Assembly: GCA_020205615.1 (NCBI GenBank)
Contig: CM035152.1
Location: 153,446,778 to 153,510,777, forward strand
Source: Panax quinquefolius
Lineage: Eukaryota > Streptophyta > Magnoliopsida > Apiales > Araliaceae
Length of the DNA stretch: 64,000 nucleotides
Direction of reading: 5' to 3'
Position numbers and translations under genes: made by a program. The notes under the pieces were generated by a model. The model had not been told where the DNA came from and did not search any database. It was given only the letters and a program-made list of their open reading frames with translations. Shown here one piece after another: positions 45,472 to 56,400 of the stretch. Positions within the stretch are counted from its first letter, which is position 1. Every line of letters begins with the position of its first letter.

Positions 45472-47080
45472 AAAATCTTTAGAACACCAAAGAAAAATTT
45501 AATAAAATAATAATATTTCTTAAAAATATTCAAGCCCACCTTAGAAATCTGATTTCAGATCATTTATAACACATGTGAGCCACTCAATTACAACAAAAAA
45601 AACGTTTTCTTACAAAAAAATATTTTAAACTCAAAAATCAATTATTAAGATTTGAACTTGATAATTCATAATAAATAGCCCTTTCATCAGAAAATTCGAA
45701 TCTCGCGAGTTTTTATAGGAAATTCAATTCTCTACAACTTTGCGGAAGAAAGTTTTTCCAAATTCCAAATAGAAATTGGCCAAAAATCCACAAGCAGGAC
45801 GATTTTACAAATTTATAATCAAATTTCGATCGATAAATGGGGTCCCATGAGCATGTTTAACATGTTTTAAACATTTATTGCAACAAAAATACTCTTCCTC
45901 CTCGTATACTCATATATCCCACATTAGTTTGTAAAAATATCACCATTATTATATTATTAAAATATAATAATATATTTAAATAATTATTTTATCGAGAAAA
46001 AGATAAAATTTCAATTTTCAACAATTGTCACAATAAAAATTTTCTCCATCTATATCCACATAAAATCAATATTTTTCTCATCATATGAATCAATAATTAA
46101 TTATTCACAAATAATATTACGAGAATCACAATATTGTGAACGAGGGCGGTTCAGGAAGAGGGGCTTTCGATAAAATTTCTTCTTCTTCTTGGCGTGCAAT
46201 TAGGTGACCAAACCTCTCCTTAGAGCGAACTTTCTAGACATTGCCAATAATGTTATCTAATAATATTATTAGGATAATATGAATTATTGCTTCGATAATA
46301 AAAAATCTTGTGTAATGACAATTATTGAAACAACGACAATATAAAAATATCAATATGACAATTATTAACTCGATAAAATCTTTGAGCGATAATTCTTTAA
46401 ACCATTATTGAGTAGTGCCTTCTTACGTAAGAATCAATAATTGGTGCGATCTGGTAATAACTTCTTGTGTTTTAACCACAGAGTATTTTAACGATTATTA
46501 GCAGTAACAACTTCGTCGTTATTATTTTAAACAACTTATATTTGTCGTTTTCTTCATCCAATCGCTTTTTCCGGTTATGGGGCCCACACATGGGCTGCTT
46601 GCGTAAAAATCGAATATTCCCAAACGATCGAATATTCCACGACCAAAACGAATATTCCCAAACAACAATGAATATTTTATAACCACTTGCTTATTTTGAA
46701 ATATTTGCGTATTTTACCCTAACTATCCACATTAATCAAATCAACCCTTACTATTTCAAAATAATAAATAGAAAATTAAATTTCATTAATAATAAGTTGG
46801 GCTGCCAATATTTGGGAATTTTTGGAGTTAAACTTGAGGTAGCTAATTTCTTAAGGAATTAATTAGAAATTGATTTTTGAAAAAATAGTAAATGAATTTT
46901 AAAAATTCCGAGAAAAATATATGTTCATTATGGGACTATATTATGCTAAATCCCATAAAAGAAATATTTTTGGAATTGATTTGGTATTTTTCATGAAAAT
47001 AGTTGAGTTACGAACATATAAGTTAAATATGTTATGTGAAGTAACAAAGTTGGAAAAAAGGATTTTTTGGCTTGGAAATC

Positions 47081-47090
47081 CTATATAAGG
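47081..47090 (+). promoter_or_regulatory. Putative TATA box, L LTR
   Basis: CTATATAAGG, plus strand. It is the only good TATA match between the U3 block and the R/U5 repeats of L. Confidence 0.5.
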
Positions 47091-48480
47091 TATATGTAGA
47101 TTTTTGATGAGGGATTTGATCATTTGTGATGAAATCTTATGAGTATGGAATTTTTGAATGATTAAATGCATTATTGGGTAAAGTGTAAACAATTGAAATA
47201 AATTGTTTATAAGTTTAAGAAGTGATTAAAATATTGTTATGATATTAACAATATTAGATTATGAATTTATTATGTGATTGATAATATTTAGATAAATTTA
47301 AAGTCTTTAATATTTATCCTTGTTTTCATTTGATTAATGTTTATATCATTGTCATCATCCTTAGGCTTATATTATGACGAAAGTCATCTTTGGCTTACGT
47401 GCATAGATGGACTGTTGATTATTGGCTTTACAGTTGTATATCTTTGGCTTACGTGCATAGATGGATTGTTGATTCTTGGCTTTACAATTGTATATCTTTG
47501 GCTTACGTGCATAGATGAACTGTTGATTATTGATTTTATAGTGTATATCTTTGGCTTACGTGCAAAGATGAACTATTGATTGATGAGTATCTTTAGCTTA
47601 TGTGCATAGATGAACTGTTTATTGGTATGATTATGACCAGGGATCATTCGGTATAATCATGACCCGTGATGTTATAGATGAAGTGGTAAAAGTCCTCATT
47701 GGCCCGTAGTGCATTGATGGACAGTTTTTGGTATGATTATAACTAGGGATTATTCGGTATAATCATGACCATTGATGATTATATGAATATCTTTGGTCGT
47801 AGTTCAGGGATGATTCGATGATGTGGATTATTTATTAAGCTGAGTCTCAGCGATAAAATATTGATTATACACTTTTAATTCGTAGAAGATAGCAGATATC
47901 ATGCTCTACTTGACTCTTTTATAATACATTTGTATGTCTTTGGCCGGTAGAGCAAAGATGAATTATGATTATGAGTTATCTTCATCCTGGGTGCGAAGAG
48001 GAATTTAGAATCACAATTATGATTATGAGTTATTCATACGATTGTGAACAGGAATTTTTGATTGATGTTACAGGGATAAAATAGTATTCGTGGACTTTTA
48101 ACATGGAGGAGATAATAGACCTGATGGTCTATTTGACTCTTCTAATGGATTGCTCGTTCCGCTGCAACTATGGTAGAAAAGTTTTATCATCTATCATATG
48201 TTCTAAATCTTTGATTTATTACTGATGAATGCTATTGATAATTTAATTATCTTTAGTCATGATATTCTTTATCATGGCTAGTTGTCTTCACCCTTTTGCT
48301 TCACAATTCCTTTCGTGTAATAAATAAGTGTAGTTGGGTCGACGGGGATAACGAGGAAATAATGAGATGGTCCGAGACTGTTGAAGTTTCTCAATACATT
48401 ATAAAACGGCATAACATGCAATATATAATTACATTGAGGACCTAAGATATGTGTGTCGTATGTTATACGTCACTTAATAA

Positions 48481-48840
48481 TTGATTTTGGTGAACAATAG
48501 TAGGTTGATGAGAACCCAACTGTGGAAGAGTGTTTTGTCACTATCATACAAGATGTCTAATGACATACAATCTCGTGTTATCATAAGACAGGGTTATGCA
48601 CATCCACTTGCTGAGTATATATACGAGCACTACCTATATGATCTTGGAGTATATTTGAAATATAATTCTCACTTGGAAACAACTGAGATAATTATATGTC
48701 AAGAGAAGACTCATCATTGGAAGGAACATGATAGTAATCTTCTCGTTTTTCTTTGGGGTCTATTGGATCAACCAAGGATAATTCTCTGGGTATACGATAT
48801 CTATCATAACTTAGATTCATGGCCTCCTATGTACGCTTGA
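48481..48840 (+). other. 120-codon open frame in the L LTR, not recognised
   Basis: Open from TTG at 48481 (first ATG at 48508, MRTQLWKSVLS) to TGA at 48838-48840. The product would be about 110 residues, rich in Tyr, His, Leu and Ile (AEYIYEHYLYDLGVYLKYNS, LVFLWGLLDQPRIILWVYDI), without a signal peptide or a motif I know. It lies in a part of the LTR (48350-48900) that the other LTRs lack, so it may be captured DNA, or a chance open frame. There is no start context, homologous copy in the window, or codon evidence to call it a gene. Confidence 0.25.
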
Positions 48841-49078
48841 ACATTTCCCAAAGATTTTAATTATTGACTGTACTTTTATGTAAAATACCTTTGTAAGGTG
48901 TTGTGGTCGAGGCACCATGAGAGTTACATAGATTTTGTATTGAAACTCACAGCTTATCTCATTGTCGAACTCGCATTTACGCTCAACAAATAGATAAATG
49001 AAGTTTGTATTTGATTTTTATGGAGTGATATCTGGCGACTCAGAATGGGTCATGTAGACCTATTTTGGGGGCGTCACA

Positions 49079-50192
49079 TACTTGGCGGTAAAACGAGTCT
49101 ATAGGCTACAGTCCCTACTCGATCGAGGATTAAAAATGGACCAATGAATCGAGGATTAAGCTTTTCTCTCTTTCCAAATCTCGTAACTCCTTTCCATGGA
49201 GCAACACGTAACAACACAAGATCTCCAATATCGAATTTCACGTCCTTTCGATGAAGATTAGCATAACTCTTTTGTCGATCTTGGAAGGTTTTTATACGTT
49301 GTCGGATCATTTGTGTCTTTTCTGTAGTCATACGTACTAACTCCGGTCCCAACAACGTTGCTTCACCCACCTCATCCCAGCATACTGGAGAACGACACTT
49401 TCTTCCATACAACGCTTCGAATGGAGCCATGCCAATACTTGTTTGATAACTGTTGTTGTAGAAAAATTCCACCAATGGTAAGAACTTGTCCCAACTTCCC
49501 TTGAAGTCAAGGACACAGAGTCTTAATAAATCTTCAAGAGTTTGAATAGTCCTCTCGATTGTCGGTTAAATCTCGAGGATGATACTTAAACTAAATCGTA
49601 AATCCGTGACCATAGCTTTTTGCAAACTAACCCAAAATCGTGAAGTGAATCTTGGGTCTTGGTCAGAAACTATGGATACTGGCATACCATGCAATCTTAT
49701 AACCTCGTTTATGTACATATGAGCAAAACATTCAAGTATATAAGTTTCTCGTATAGGTAAGAAATGAGCAGACTTGGTCAATCTATCAACAATGACCCAA
49801 ATTGCATCTATGCCTTGAGAAACCTTGGGAAGACCAGTAACGAAATCCATGGTAATGTGCTCCCATTCCCATTCTGGAATTTCAAGTGGTTGTAATGGAC
49901 CTTTTGGTACCTGATGTTCCGCCTTGACTCATTAACAGTTTAAACACCTTGAGATAAACATCGATATCTCCCTCTTCATATTGCCCCACCAAAATGTATG
50001 TCGAAGATCATGGTACATTTTGGTACTCCCAGGATGGATTGCAAACGGTGTGTTGTGAGCCTCCATCATGATTTTATACTTTAAATCAGGGTCCTTAGGA
50101 ACACAAAGTCTGGAGTTGACTCGAAGTATTCCTTCTTCATCGATTCTTACTTCCGGCATAGCACCTTCTTGTACTTTTTTCCTCAAATGCAT
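49079..50192 (-). pseudogene. Element I integrase (zinc-binding, core, GPY/F), interrupted
   Basis: Three open pieces. 50192-49932: linker and H2C2 domain with MMEAHNTPFAIHPGSTKMYH, FWWGNMKREI, CLNC. 49850-49566: core with MDFVTGLPKVSQGIDAIWVI, VDRLTKSAHFLPI and VSDQDPRF, both first and second catalytic Asp present. 49475-49079: [34 protein letters not shown] and RFGKREKLNPRFIGPFLILD, the GPY/F module. The Glu-bearing segment ([10 protein letters not shown], about 49525-49560) is intact but frame-shifted. The gene continues at 35695 beyond the L insertion. Confidence 0.88.
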
Positions 50193-50700
50193 CAGCTCCG
50201 AGCAGCTTTAACTTTATCGATTAAAGTCGGTTCTTCTCGTATATTCGCCATCATCACGTGGGTCCCTGGAGCTTTTATCTCTATCTCCATCCTTTGCAAG
50301 TCATACAAAATGGGCTCTTATACGTTGACAATATCGCACTCAGATGCAAGATATGATCTTCTACTCAATCGTCATCACCTACCACGTTTGCTTTTCCGTA
50401 ATGGTATTGGATGGTATGATCATAATCTTTCAATAGTTCAAGCCAACGTCATTTGTCGCGTGTTGAGTTCCTTTTGAGTGAAGAAATATTTGAGGCTTTT
50501 ATAATCCGTAAAGATCTCCACTTTCTCCCCATACAAGTAATGCCTCCAAATTTTAAGTCACGAAGACAACACCGCCAACTCTAGATCATGAGTAGGATAA
50601 TTTCTCTCATATTCTTTGAGTTGTCGAGAGGCATAGGCTATGACTTTCCCATGTTGCATGAGAACACGTCCTAACCCTTTGCTTGAAGCATCACTGTAGA
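50193..50700 (-). pseudogene. Element I RNase H
   Basis: Minus-strand patches: [17 protein letters not shown] near 50450-50510 (His of the HKSL motif is Tyr; the catalytic Asp before it is present), LYGEKVEIF near 50515-50540, [13 protein letters not shown] near 50590-50640. The frame is broken by small indels on both sides. It lies between RT and integrase as expected. Confidence 0.78.
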
Positions 50701-51760
50701 TGACAAATCCTCCGAGCTAGATGGTATTGTCAGAACAGGTGCTGAAATGAGTCTCCTCTTGAGTTCTTGAAAACTCTTTTCGCATTCCTCACTCAAACCG
50801 AATTTTGTATCTTTTCGAGTCAGCTGAGTTAAGAGAGTAGCGATTCGAGAAAACCCTTCTACGAATCTCCGATAATAACCAATTAAGTTGAAAGCTACGT
50901 GCTTGGTCATCGATTTAGGTTGCTCCCACTTTGAATAGCTTCAATCTTTCTTTGGGTCAATGAGATATTCCATGACTTGATACCACGTGCCCAAGGAATG
51001 CTACTTCCTCGCCGAACTCGCATTTCTTCAACTCGGCATAAAGCTTATATTCGTAAAGCTTTTGAGTATCGACCTCAAGTGTTGCTCATGATCTCTTCAT
51101 GACTTTTTGGAATAAATAAGGTTGTTATCAATAAAGACGACCACAAAAGTGATCCAAATATTCCTTGAATACTCGGTTCATCATATCCATGAAGGCAGCA
51201 GGAGCATTGTCAATCCAAAAGACATGACTAGGAATTCATAATGTCCGTAACCGAGTTCTGAAAGCCATCTTTGGAATGTCATCGATTCTAATCTTCAATT
51301 GGTGATATCCGGAATGAAGATCAATCTTTGAAAAGAATTTGGTGCCTTGCAATTGGTCAAACAGGTCATCAATACGTGGCAATGGGTGCCTATTTTTTAT
51401 GGTGACATGATTCAACTCCCGATAATCAATACAAAGTCGCATACTCCCATCTTTCTTCTTCATAAATAGAACAGGAGCACCCCAAGGAGATGTACTAGGA
51501 CGAATAAAGCCAATGTCTAACAATTTCTGCAGTTGGGTCTTTAACTCCTGAAGTTCAATAGGAGCCATTCGATATGGGGCTTTGGAAATGGATTTTGTGC
51601 CGGGTTCAAGGTAAATACAAAATTCAATTTCACGCTCTTGGGGTAGGCCAGAAAGTTCTTCAGGGAATACGTCAGGAAATTCATTAACAATAGAAATATC
51701 TTTCAAAACTAACGTATTTTTGTTTAGATCCGTGACATGAGCTAAGAAAGCTTGACATCC
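50671..51760 (-). pseudogene. Element I reverse transcriptase
   Basis: Fingers and palm are open as part of a 275-codon frame ending at 51236: [80 protein letters not shown] and [10 protein letters not shown]. The palm box at 51124-51135 reads FIDN where B has FIDD: Asp to Asn by one G-to-A change on the coding strand. The thumb/connection (YYRRFVEGFSRIATLLTQLT) is open at 50910-50671. RT would copy the RNA; the FIDN change alone should abolish activity. Confidence 0.9.
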
Positions 51761-52190
51761 GTTTTTCAATAAACAAATAGCTTTATGGCTTGAGATGACA
51801 GTGATTGATTTTAATGGTTTGGTTGCTTGAATTCGCATAATAGGTTGATTAGGAATATGAAAGCTAACAACCTTACGAAAACAGTCAATTTTTGCATGAT
51901 GAGTAGTTAACCAATCAATCCCTAGAATTACGTCAAATGCAAGTATTTTCAATGAAATAAGATCGACGAATGTAATGTGAGGGTGCGATTTGAACCAAAC
52001 AAGACTTATAAGCAGTGTATGTAAAGAAGGTTTCTCCCAACGGAGTTTCAACAGATAAGTCAAAGTTCAATTTCTCCGAGTCAAATTTAAACGTTGAGCG
52101 TAAGTAGGAGAAATAAAGGAATGGGTAGAACCTAGGTATCAAATAAGGTATATACTTATTTAGAGTTTATGATAAAGCTTACCCGTGATG
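51761..52190 (-). pseudogene. Element I aspartic protease
   Basis: The C-terminal half is in frame with RT ([36 protein letters not shown]). The N-terminal part reads [17 protein letters not shown] near 52000-52085 in another frame. The active-site DTG near 52130 has extra bases (GATACCTAGGTTC for GATACTGGTTC), which place a stop in frame. The linker to RT is the [20 protein letters not shown] region. Confidence 0.83.
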
Positions 52191-53342
52191 ACCTCATTCG
52201 GGTTCCTTGCTTTCTGGGAGGTCGTAACAAACGCTCTCCTCAGACTTCTCGGCTTTTGACTTTTTACAGGGCGTCCTTTGGTGCCTCCATCCTAGTTGAA
52301 TTTGTCTTGGTGAACGACAAAATCGCCAGTGACCTTCTCTTCCACAATTATAACATGTTTTGGACGGCATCGCACAGTTTGGACTGATGTGTCCCTCCCC
52401 TCCGCATTTGAAGCATATGATAGATGGTCGTTCTCCTTCCTTAACAATAAGTGTTGATGTTGATGTCTTTCCATCATTGTTGAATCTCCTCTTCTTGAAA
52501 TGACCATTCTTATTGCTTTGGCCATGATTACCACCGAAGTGGTTACCATTTCTGGCATGTTGATTCCCTCCACGCTTATTGTCACCGCTCACGATCAAGT
52601 ATCACTAGTATTATCATTCTATTGGGTGCTCTCTTTTTTGTTGGGTTGACTCATTATCGCACTCCAATAATCGAGCCTATTATTAACACACTGAATACAA
52701 ACACAGTTTATGAGAGATAAGATATTGACGTATCTTTGGTTTCAAACCTCTTAGAAACATTCGCGTCATTCTCTCCTCATTATCAACCAAATGGGACGCA
52801 AACTGGGACAACTCGGCAAACTTGGCTTCGTACTGCGACACGGTCATGTTGTTTTGTTCCAGTTTAATGAACTCTACCTCTTTCATGTGACAAATTCTTT
52901 CAGGAAAGTACTTGTCGTTGAACAGTTCTTGGAACTTCTCCCAAGACATCTTCAAATGGCGGTTGAGTATGCTTTCTGATTCCCACCCGATAATCCGCCT
53001 CGCATGACATGAAGGTGGCAAAGGGAACCTTTTGCTCCTCGGAGCATCCCAAGACATCAAATATCTTGTTGATCTGTTTTATTCACGTCTCCGCCTTAAG
53101 TGGTTTTGGCTCTCCAAAAAAACTCCAGTGTTTCCACCTGCATTTTGGGCAGGAGCCGCTCTCGCCTGATGTTGCATGAATTACATGAAGCCTCGGAACA
53201 TTCCATCGTTCATCATTTGGTCAGTGTTGTTGTTTGCATTAGGATTGTCTCCTTCTTGATGCATATTATCCTAATTATTGATCTGTGGAGACTCAACGGT
53301 CTCCTGTGCTCCATTGATGTTCTCAACATTCTCGGATGCCAT
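52191..53342 (-). pseudogene. Element I gag with two zinc knuckles
   Basis: The start is the ATG complementary to 53340-53342 (MASENVENINGAQE). Capsid part open at 53060-52683: MSWEKFQELFNDKYFPERIC, HMKEVEFIKLEQNNMTVSQY and EAKFAELSQFASHLVDNEER. Nucleocapsid at 52598-52194: CFKCGGEGHISPNC (complete CX2CX4HX4C) and CYNCGREGHWRFC (one residue short before the last Cys). Length from start to protease is about 1.2 kb, normal for the family. Two or three frameshifts. Confidence 0.86.
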
Positions 53343-53508
53343 TTTCAAATACTACCACAAAACAAGGGTTAATTAACATATCACATATAATCCCTATACT
53401 CTAACCAACCAATTAAATATCAAATAAACTTAGGTAGGTCATTCTAGCGAAGGAATTCCCCGTCTCTCCCCTCCTAGTTCTTGTCTCATATCTCAGCCAG
53501 GGATCATA

Positions 53509-53526
53509 TCCCTAAACTTTGATACC
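53509..53526 (-). other. Primer-binding site, element I
   Basis: Minus strand TGGTATCAAAGTTTAGGG, 4 nt from the LTR. It matches the initiator-Met tRNA complement over TGGTATCA and is the best of the chromovirus primer sites here. Confidence 0.75.
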
Positions 53527-53530
53527 AAAT

Positions 53531-54565
53531 GTGACGCCCCCAAAATAGGTATACATCACCTATTCTGAGTCGCCAAATACATGGTACAGAATACAAATAC
53601 AATCTTAAATATACAACACGAGAGCTGTAAGCTTTAATACAAACATTGTCTTCTGGCGAATATCCACTCTCGAATAAGTCCTCATTACATTTATTAACAC
53701 ACTATTTAATGTAATAGTGAGGACTACTAATACTATCATCTGGATCAGATTATCTGCTCCCCGACTAGTCCCATTTCGCTCTCATTTCACAGAGAACAAA
53801 GGAAAGAAAGGGTAAAGCTCGACTAGCTAGCCGAAGAAGAAATATTATGACTAAGATAATGCGTAATAAATTATCATTAGTCTTCAACAATGTTAAATTG
53901 ATAAAATACAATAGACATCAAGTTTAACTGCAGCGGAACATGTAATCCATTAAAAAAGTCAAGTAGAGAATAAAATCTACTATCTTTTATGATTTAAAAG
54001 GTTTTCATCAATTTTATCGCTGGGACTCAGCTTAATAAATAATCCACCTTATCCCTGCACTACGGCCAAGGATATTCATAAGTATCACAACCATAAATTA
54101 TCCATGCACTACGGGCCAAGGATATTCGTGTATTCATCAATGGTCATGATCATGCCAACAACTGTCCATCAATGCACTACGGCCAATGAGGACTTTTACC
54201 ACATCATTTGTAACATTACGGTTACCATGATTACAATCAATAATCTCTCTCGTCATAATCATACCAAGTCCATCTATGCACTACAGGCCACAGATGACTT
54301 TCAACAAAATATAAATATGAGGATGATGACAATGATATAAGAATTCAATAAAACAAGTTCAAGAATTAATTTATTCAGGAACTAATAACGTCCAAATTGT
54401 CAACATGATACTTCTTTATAGAGTAAAATTCAAGAATGCTCAGAAGAATATTTTCATGAAAAAATACTGGATGAAGCGCAAATATAAAGGATATTCCACT
54501 AATTTCATGGAGTATAAAAGTCAAAACTTTAACCAACTGAGTATAATAAAGAATGGAATAACAAA
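53531..54565 (-). repeat. 5' LTR of element I, inner part
   Basis: Starts TGTGACGCCCCC and matches 32893-33895 of the 3' LTR. It stops in GGAATAACAAAAAAAATCA, where M begins. Compared with the 3' LTR, about 370 bases (the CACGTAAATGCGG to AGGGTGAACCG part with the 60-70 bp units) are missing at the join with M. Confidence 0.87.
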
Positions 54566-55160
54566 AAAAATCAATACAAAGTTGAGAGCAACCGAAGTCG
54601 GTGACCGAAGTACGTAGCTTTCTGGGTCTAACTGGTTATTATCGAAAATTCGTGGAAGGGTTTTCTCTAATCGCAACTCCATTAACCCAAATTAACTCTA
54701 AAGGATACAAAATTCGTTTGGAGCGAAGAATGCGAGAAGAGTTTCCAAGAGCTTAAGAGAAGACTTATTTCTAAGACTGTTCTAACAATACCATCCGTTC
54801 GGATGGATTTGTTATCTACAATGATGCTTGAGCAAAAAGGTTGGGATGTGTTCTCATGCAACGTGGGAAAGTCATAGCTTATGCCTCGCGACAACTTAAA
54901 GAGTATGAGAGGAATTATCCTACTCATGATCTAGAGTTAGCGTGATGCGTTTGCCGCTAAAGATATGGAGGCACTATCTATATGGGGAGAAAGTGGAGAT
55001 ATATTCGGACCATAAAAGCCTTAAATATTTCTTCACTCAAAAAGAACTCAACATGCGGCGCAAATGACGTTGGCTCGAGCTATTGAAAGACTACGACCAC
55101 ACTATTTAATACCATCCGGTAAAGCGAACGTGGTAGGTACGCGCATTGAGTAGAAGATCA
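54566..55160 (+). pseudogene. Element M RT connection and RNase H
   Basis: Plus strand: [20 protein letters not shown] near 54615-54675, then patches [20 protein letters not shown] and [12 protein letters not shown] (about 54845-54945), [20 protein letters not shown] (about 54960-55020) and [10 protein letters not shown]. The catalytic Asp in SDHKSL is present, unlike in C and K. Small indels break the frame near 54940 and 55060. Confidence 0.82.
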
Positions 55161-56400
55161 TATGCGGAATGAGTGCGATGATGTTAAGTATACGATAGAG
55201 CCAACTTTAATAGAAAAGTTAAGGTTGCTTCGAGCCACCGAATCCGAGTTGATGCGTGCATGAAGAAGAAAGTACAAGAAGGAGCTATTAGGCGCGAAAT
55301 TGATGAAGAAGGAATACTTGAGTCCACTCCGCACTTTGTGTCCCTAACGACTGATTTGAAGTACAAGATTATGATGGAGGCACACAATACACCATTTGCA
55401 ATCCATCCTCGGAAGTACTAAAATGTATCGTGATCTTCGACATACATTTTGGTGGAACAATATGAAGAGAGAGATTGCAAAGTTTATCTCAATGTGTTTA
55501 ACTTGTCAACATGTAAAGCGGAGCATCTAGTACTAAGGGTCCGTTGCAACCACTTGAGATTCAAATGGAAGTGGGAACACATTACCATGGATTTCGTTCA
55601 CGGGTCTTCCTACGGTTTCTCAAGGCATCAATGCTATTTGGGTTATTGTTGATAGATTAACCAAGTCTCCGCTTTCATTTCTTGCCGATCTGGAGACTTA
55701 TTCCTTTGAATGTCTTCTTTAGTATGTGCGTGAATGAGATTGTGAGGTTGCATGGCATGCCAAGATCCATAGTTTTTGGGATCGTGACCCAAGATTCACT
55801 TCAAGATTTTTGGTTAGCTTGCAAAAAGCAATAAACGCGATTTGCGATTCGATTCAAAGATACCATCCCCAAACAGACGGACAATCGAGAGGACTATTCA
55901 AACTCTTGAAGATCTATTAAGACTCGTGTCCTGAACTTCAAGGGCGGTTGGGATAAGTATTTACCATTGGTGGAATTCTCCTATAACAACAGCTTATCGA
56001 GCAAGTATAGGTGTGGCTCCATTTGAAGCATTATATGGACGAAAATGTCATTCTCCAATATGTTGGGATGAGGTGGGTGAAGCAACATTGTTGGGACCCG
56101 AAAGTTAAGTACGTATGACTCACCGAAAAGATCTAAATGATTCGACAACGTATACAAACGGCACAAGATCGACAAAAGAGTTATGCGGATCTTCATCGAA
56201 AGGACGTGGAATTTAGTATAGGGGATCATGTATTGTTGCGAGTTGCTCCATGGAAGGGAGTTACAAGATTTGGGAAGAGAGAAAACTCAATCCACGATTT
56301 ATTGGTCCATTTCAAATTCTTGACCGAGTAGGAAATGTAGTCTATAGACTTGCGTTACCTCCGAGTATGTCTCGTGTTCATAATGTGTTTCACATATCCG
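55161..56400 (+). pseudogene. Element M integrase, fragmented
   Basis: Plus strand patches in order: KKVQEGAI linker (about 55265), YKIMMEAHNTPFAIHP (about 55360-55405), FWWNNMKREIAKFISMCLTC (55449-55510), WKWEHITMDFVHG (about 55567-55605; first catalytic Asp present), then VDRLTKS (about 55650), [11 protein letters not shown] (about 55735-55770), QTDGQ (about 55870), [16 protein letters not shown] (about 56010-56050) and the open piece 56137-56331 with RQKSYADLHRKDVEFSIGDH and KGVTRFGKRE. Frameshifts separate the pieces. Confidence 0.8.

Larger units (their letters stand above)
36542..46801 (-). mobile_element. Element K: full-length Ty3/gypsy retrotransposon, nested in L
   Basis: Two LTRs (36542-39293 and 44050-46801) flank 4.75 kb of interior with, on the minus strand, primer site, gag, PR, RT, RH, IN, chromodomain and polypurine tract. 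It is a sister copy of C. The outer ends are imperfect: the left end reads TGATTCCCC instead of TGTGACGCCCC, and the right end stops at AGTTGGG without GTCTTACA. No target duplication could be found, so the exact edges are uncertain by about 10 bases. Confidence 0.88.
44050..46801 (-). repeat. 5' LTR of element K
   Basis: Starts TGTGGCGCCCCC and ends AGTTGGG (terminal GTCTTACA missing); 2.75 kb. It is very close to the 3' LTR of K in unit order. Contains CATCTTT repeats (44595-44730), GTGAATAGTAACT array (45067-45188), minus-strand TATA box at 45461-45470 and U3 block at about 46145-46248. Confidence 0.9.
35696..49078 (+). mobile_element. Solo LTR L (plus strand), split by element K
   Basis: It starts TGTGAGACCCCGAATTT at 35696 and ends GGGGGCGTCACA at 49078, in opposite orientation to I. 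It is flanked by TACTT (35691-35695 and 49079-49083) inside the pol of I. With K (36542-46801) removed the two pieces, 0.85 and 2.28 kb, make one 3.1 kb LTR: U3 motifs on the left, TATA box and R/U5 repeats on the right. No internal coding region remains, so it is a solo LTR. It is clearly diverged from the other LTRs here. Confidence 0.85.
46802..49078 (+). repeat. L solo LTR, right part (rest of U3, R, U5)
   Basis: It has a TATA box (CTATATAAGG at 47081-47090). Then four units of about 55-70 bp around ATCTTTGGCTTACGTGCA at 47385-47620. Then motifs shared with the other LTRs in the same order (GGTATGATTATGACCAGGGA, ATAGTATTCGTGG, TAGAAAAGTTTTATCATC). It ends in CCTATTTTGGGGGCGTCACA. A stretch from about 48350 to 48900 has no counterpart in the other LTRs and contains an open frame. 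Confidence 0.82.
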
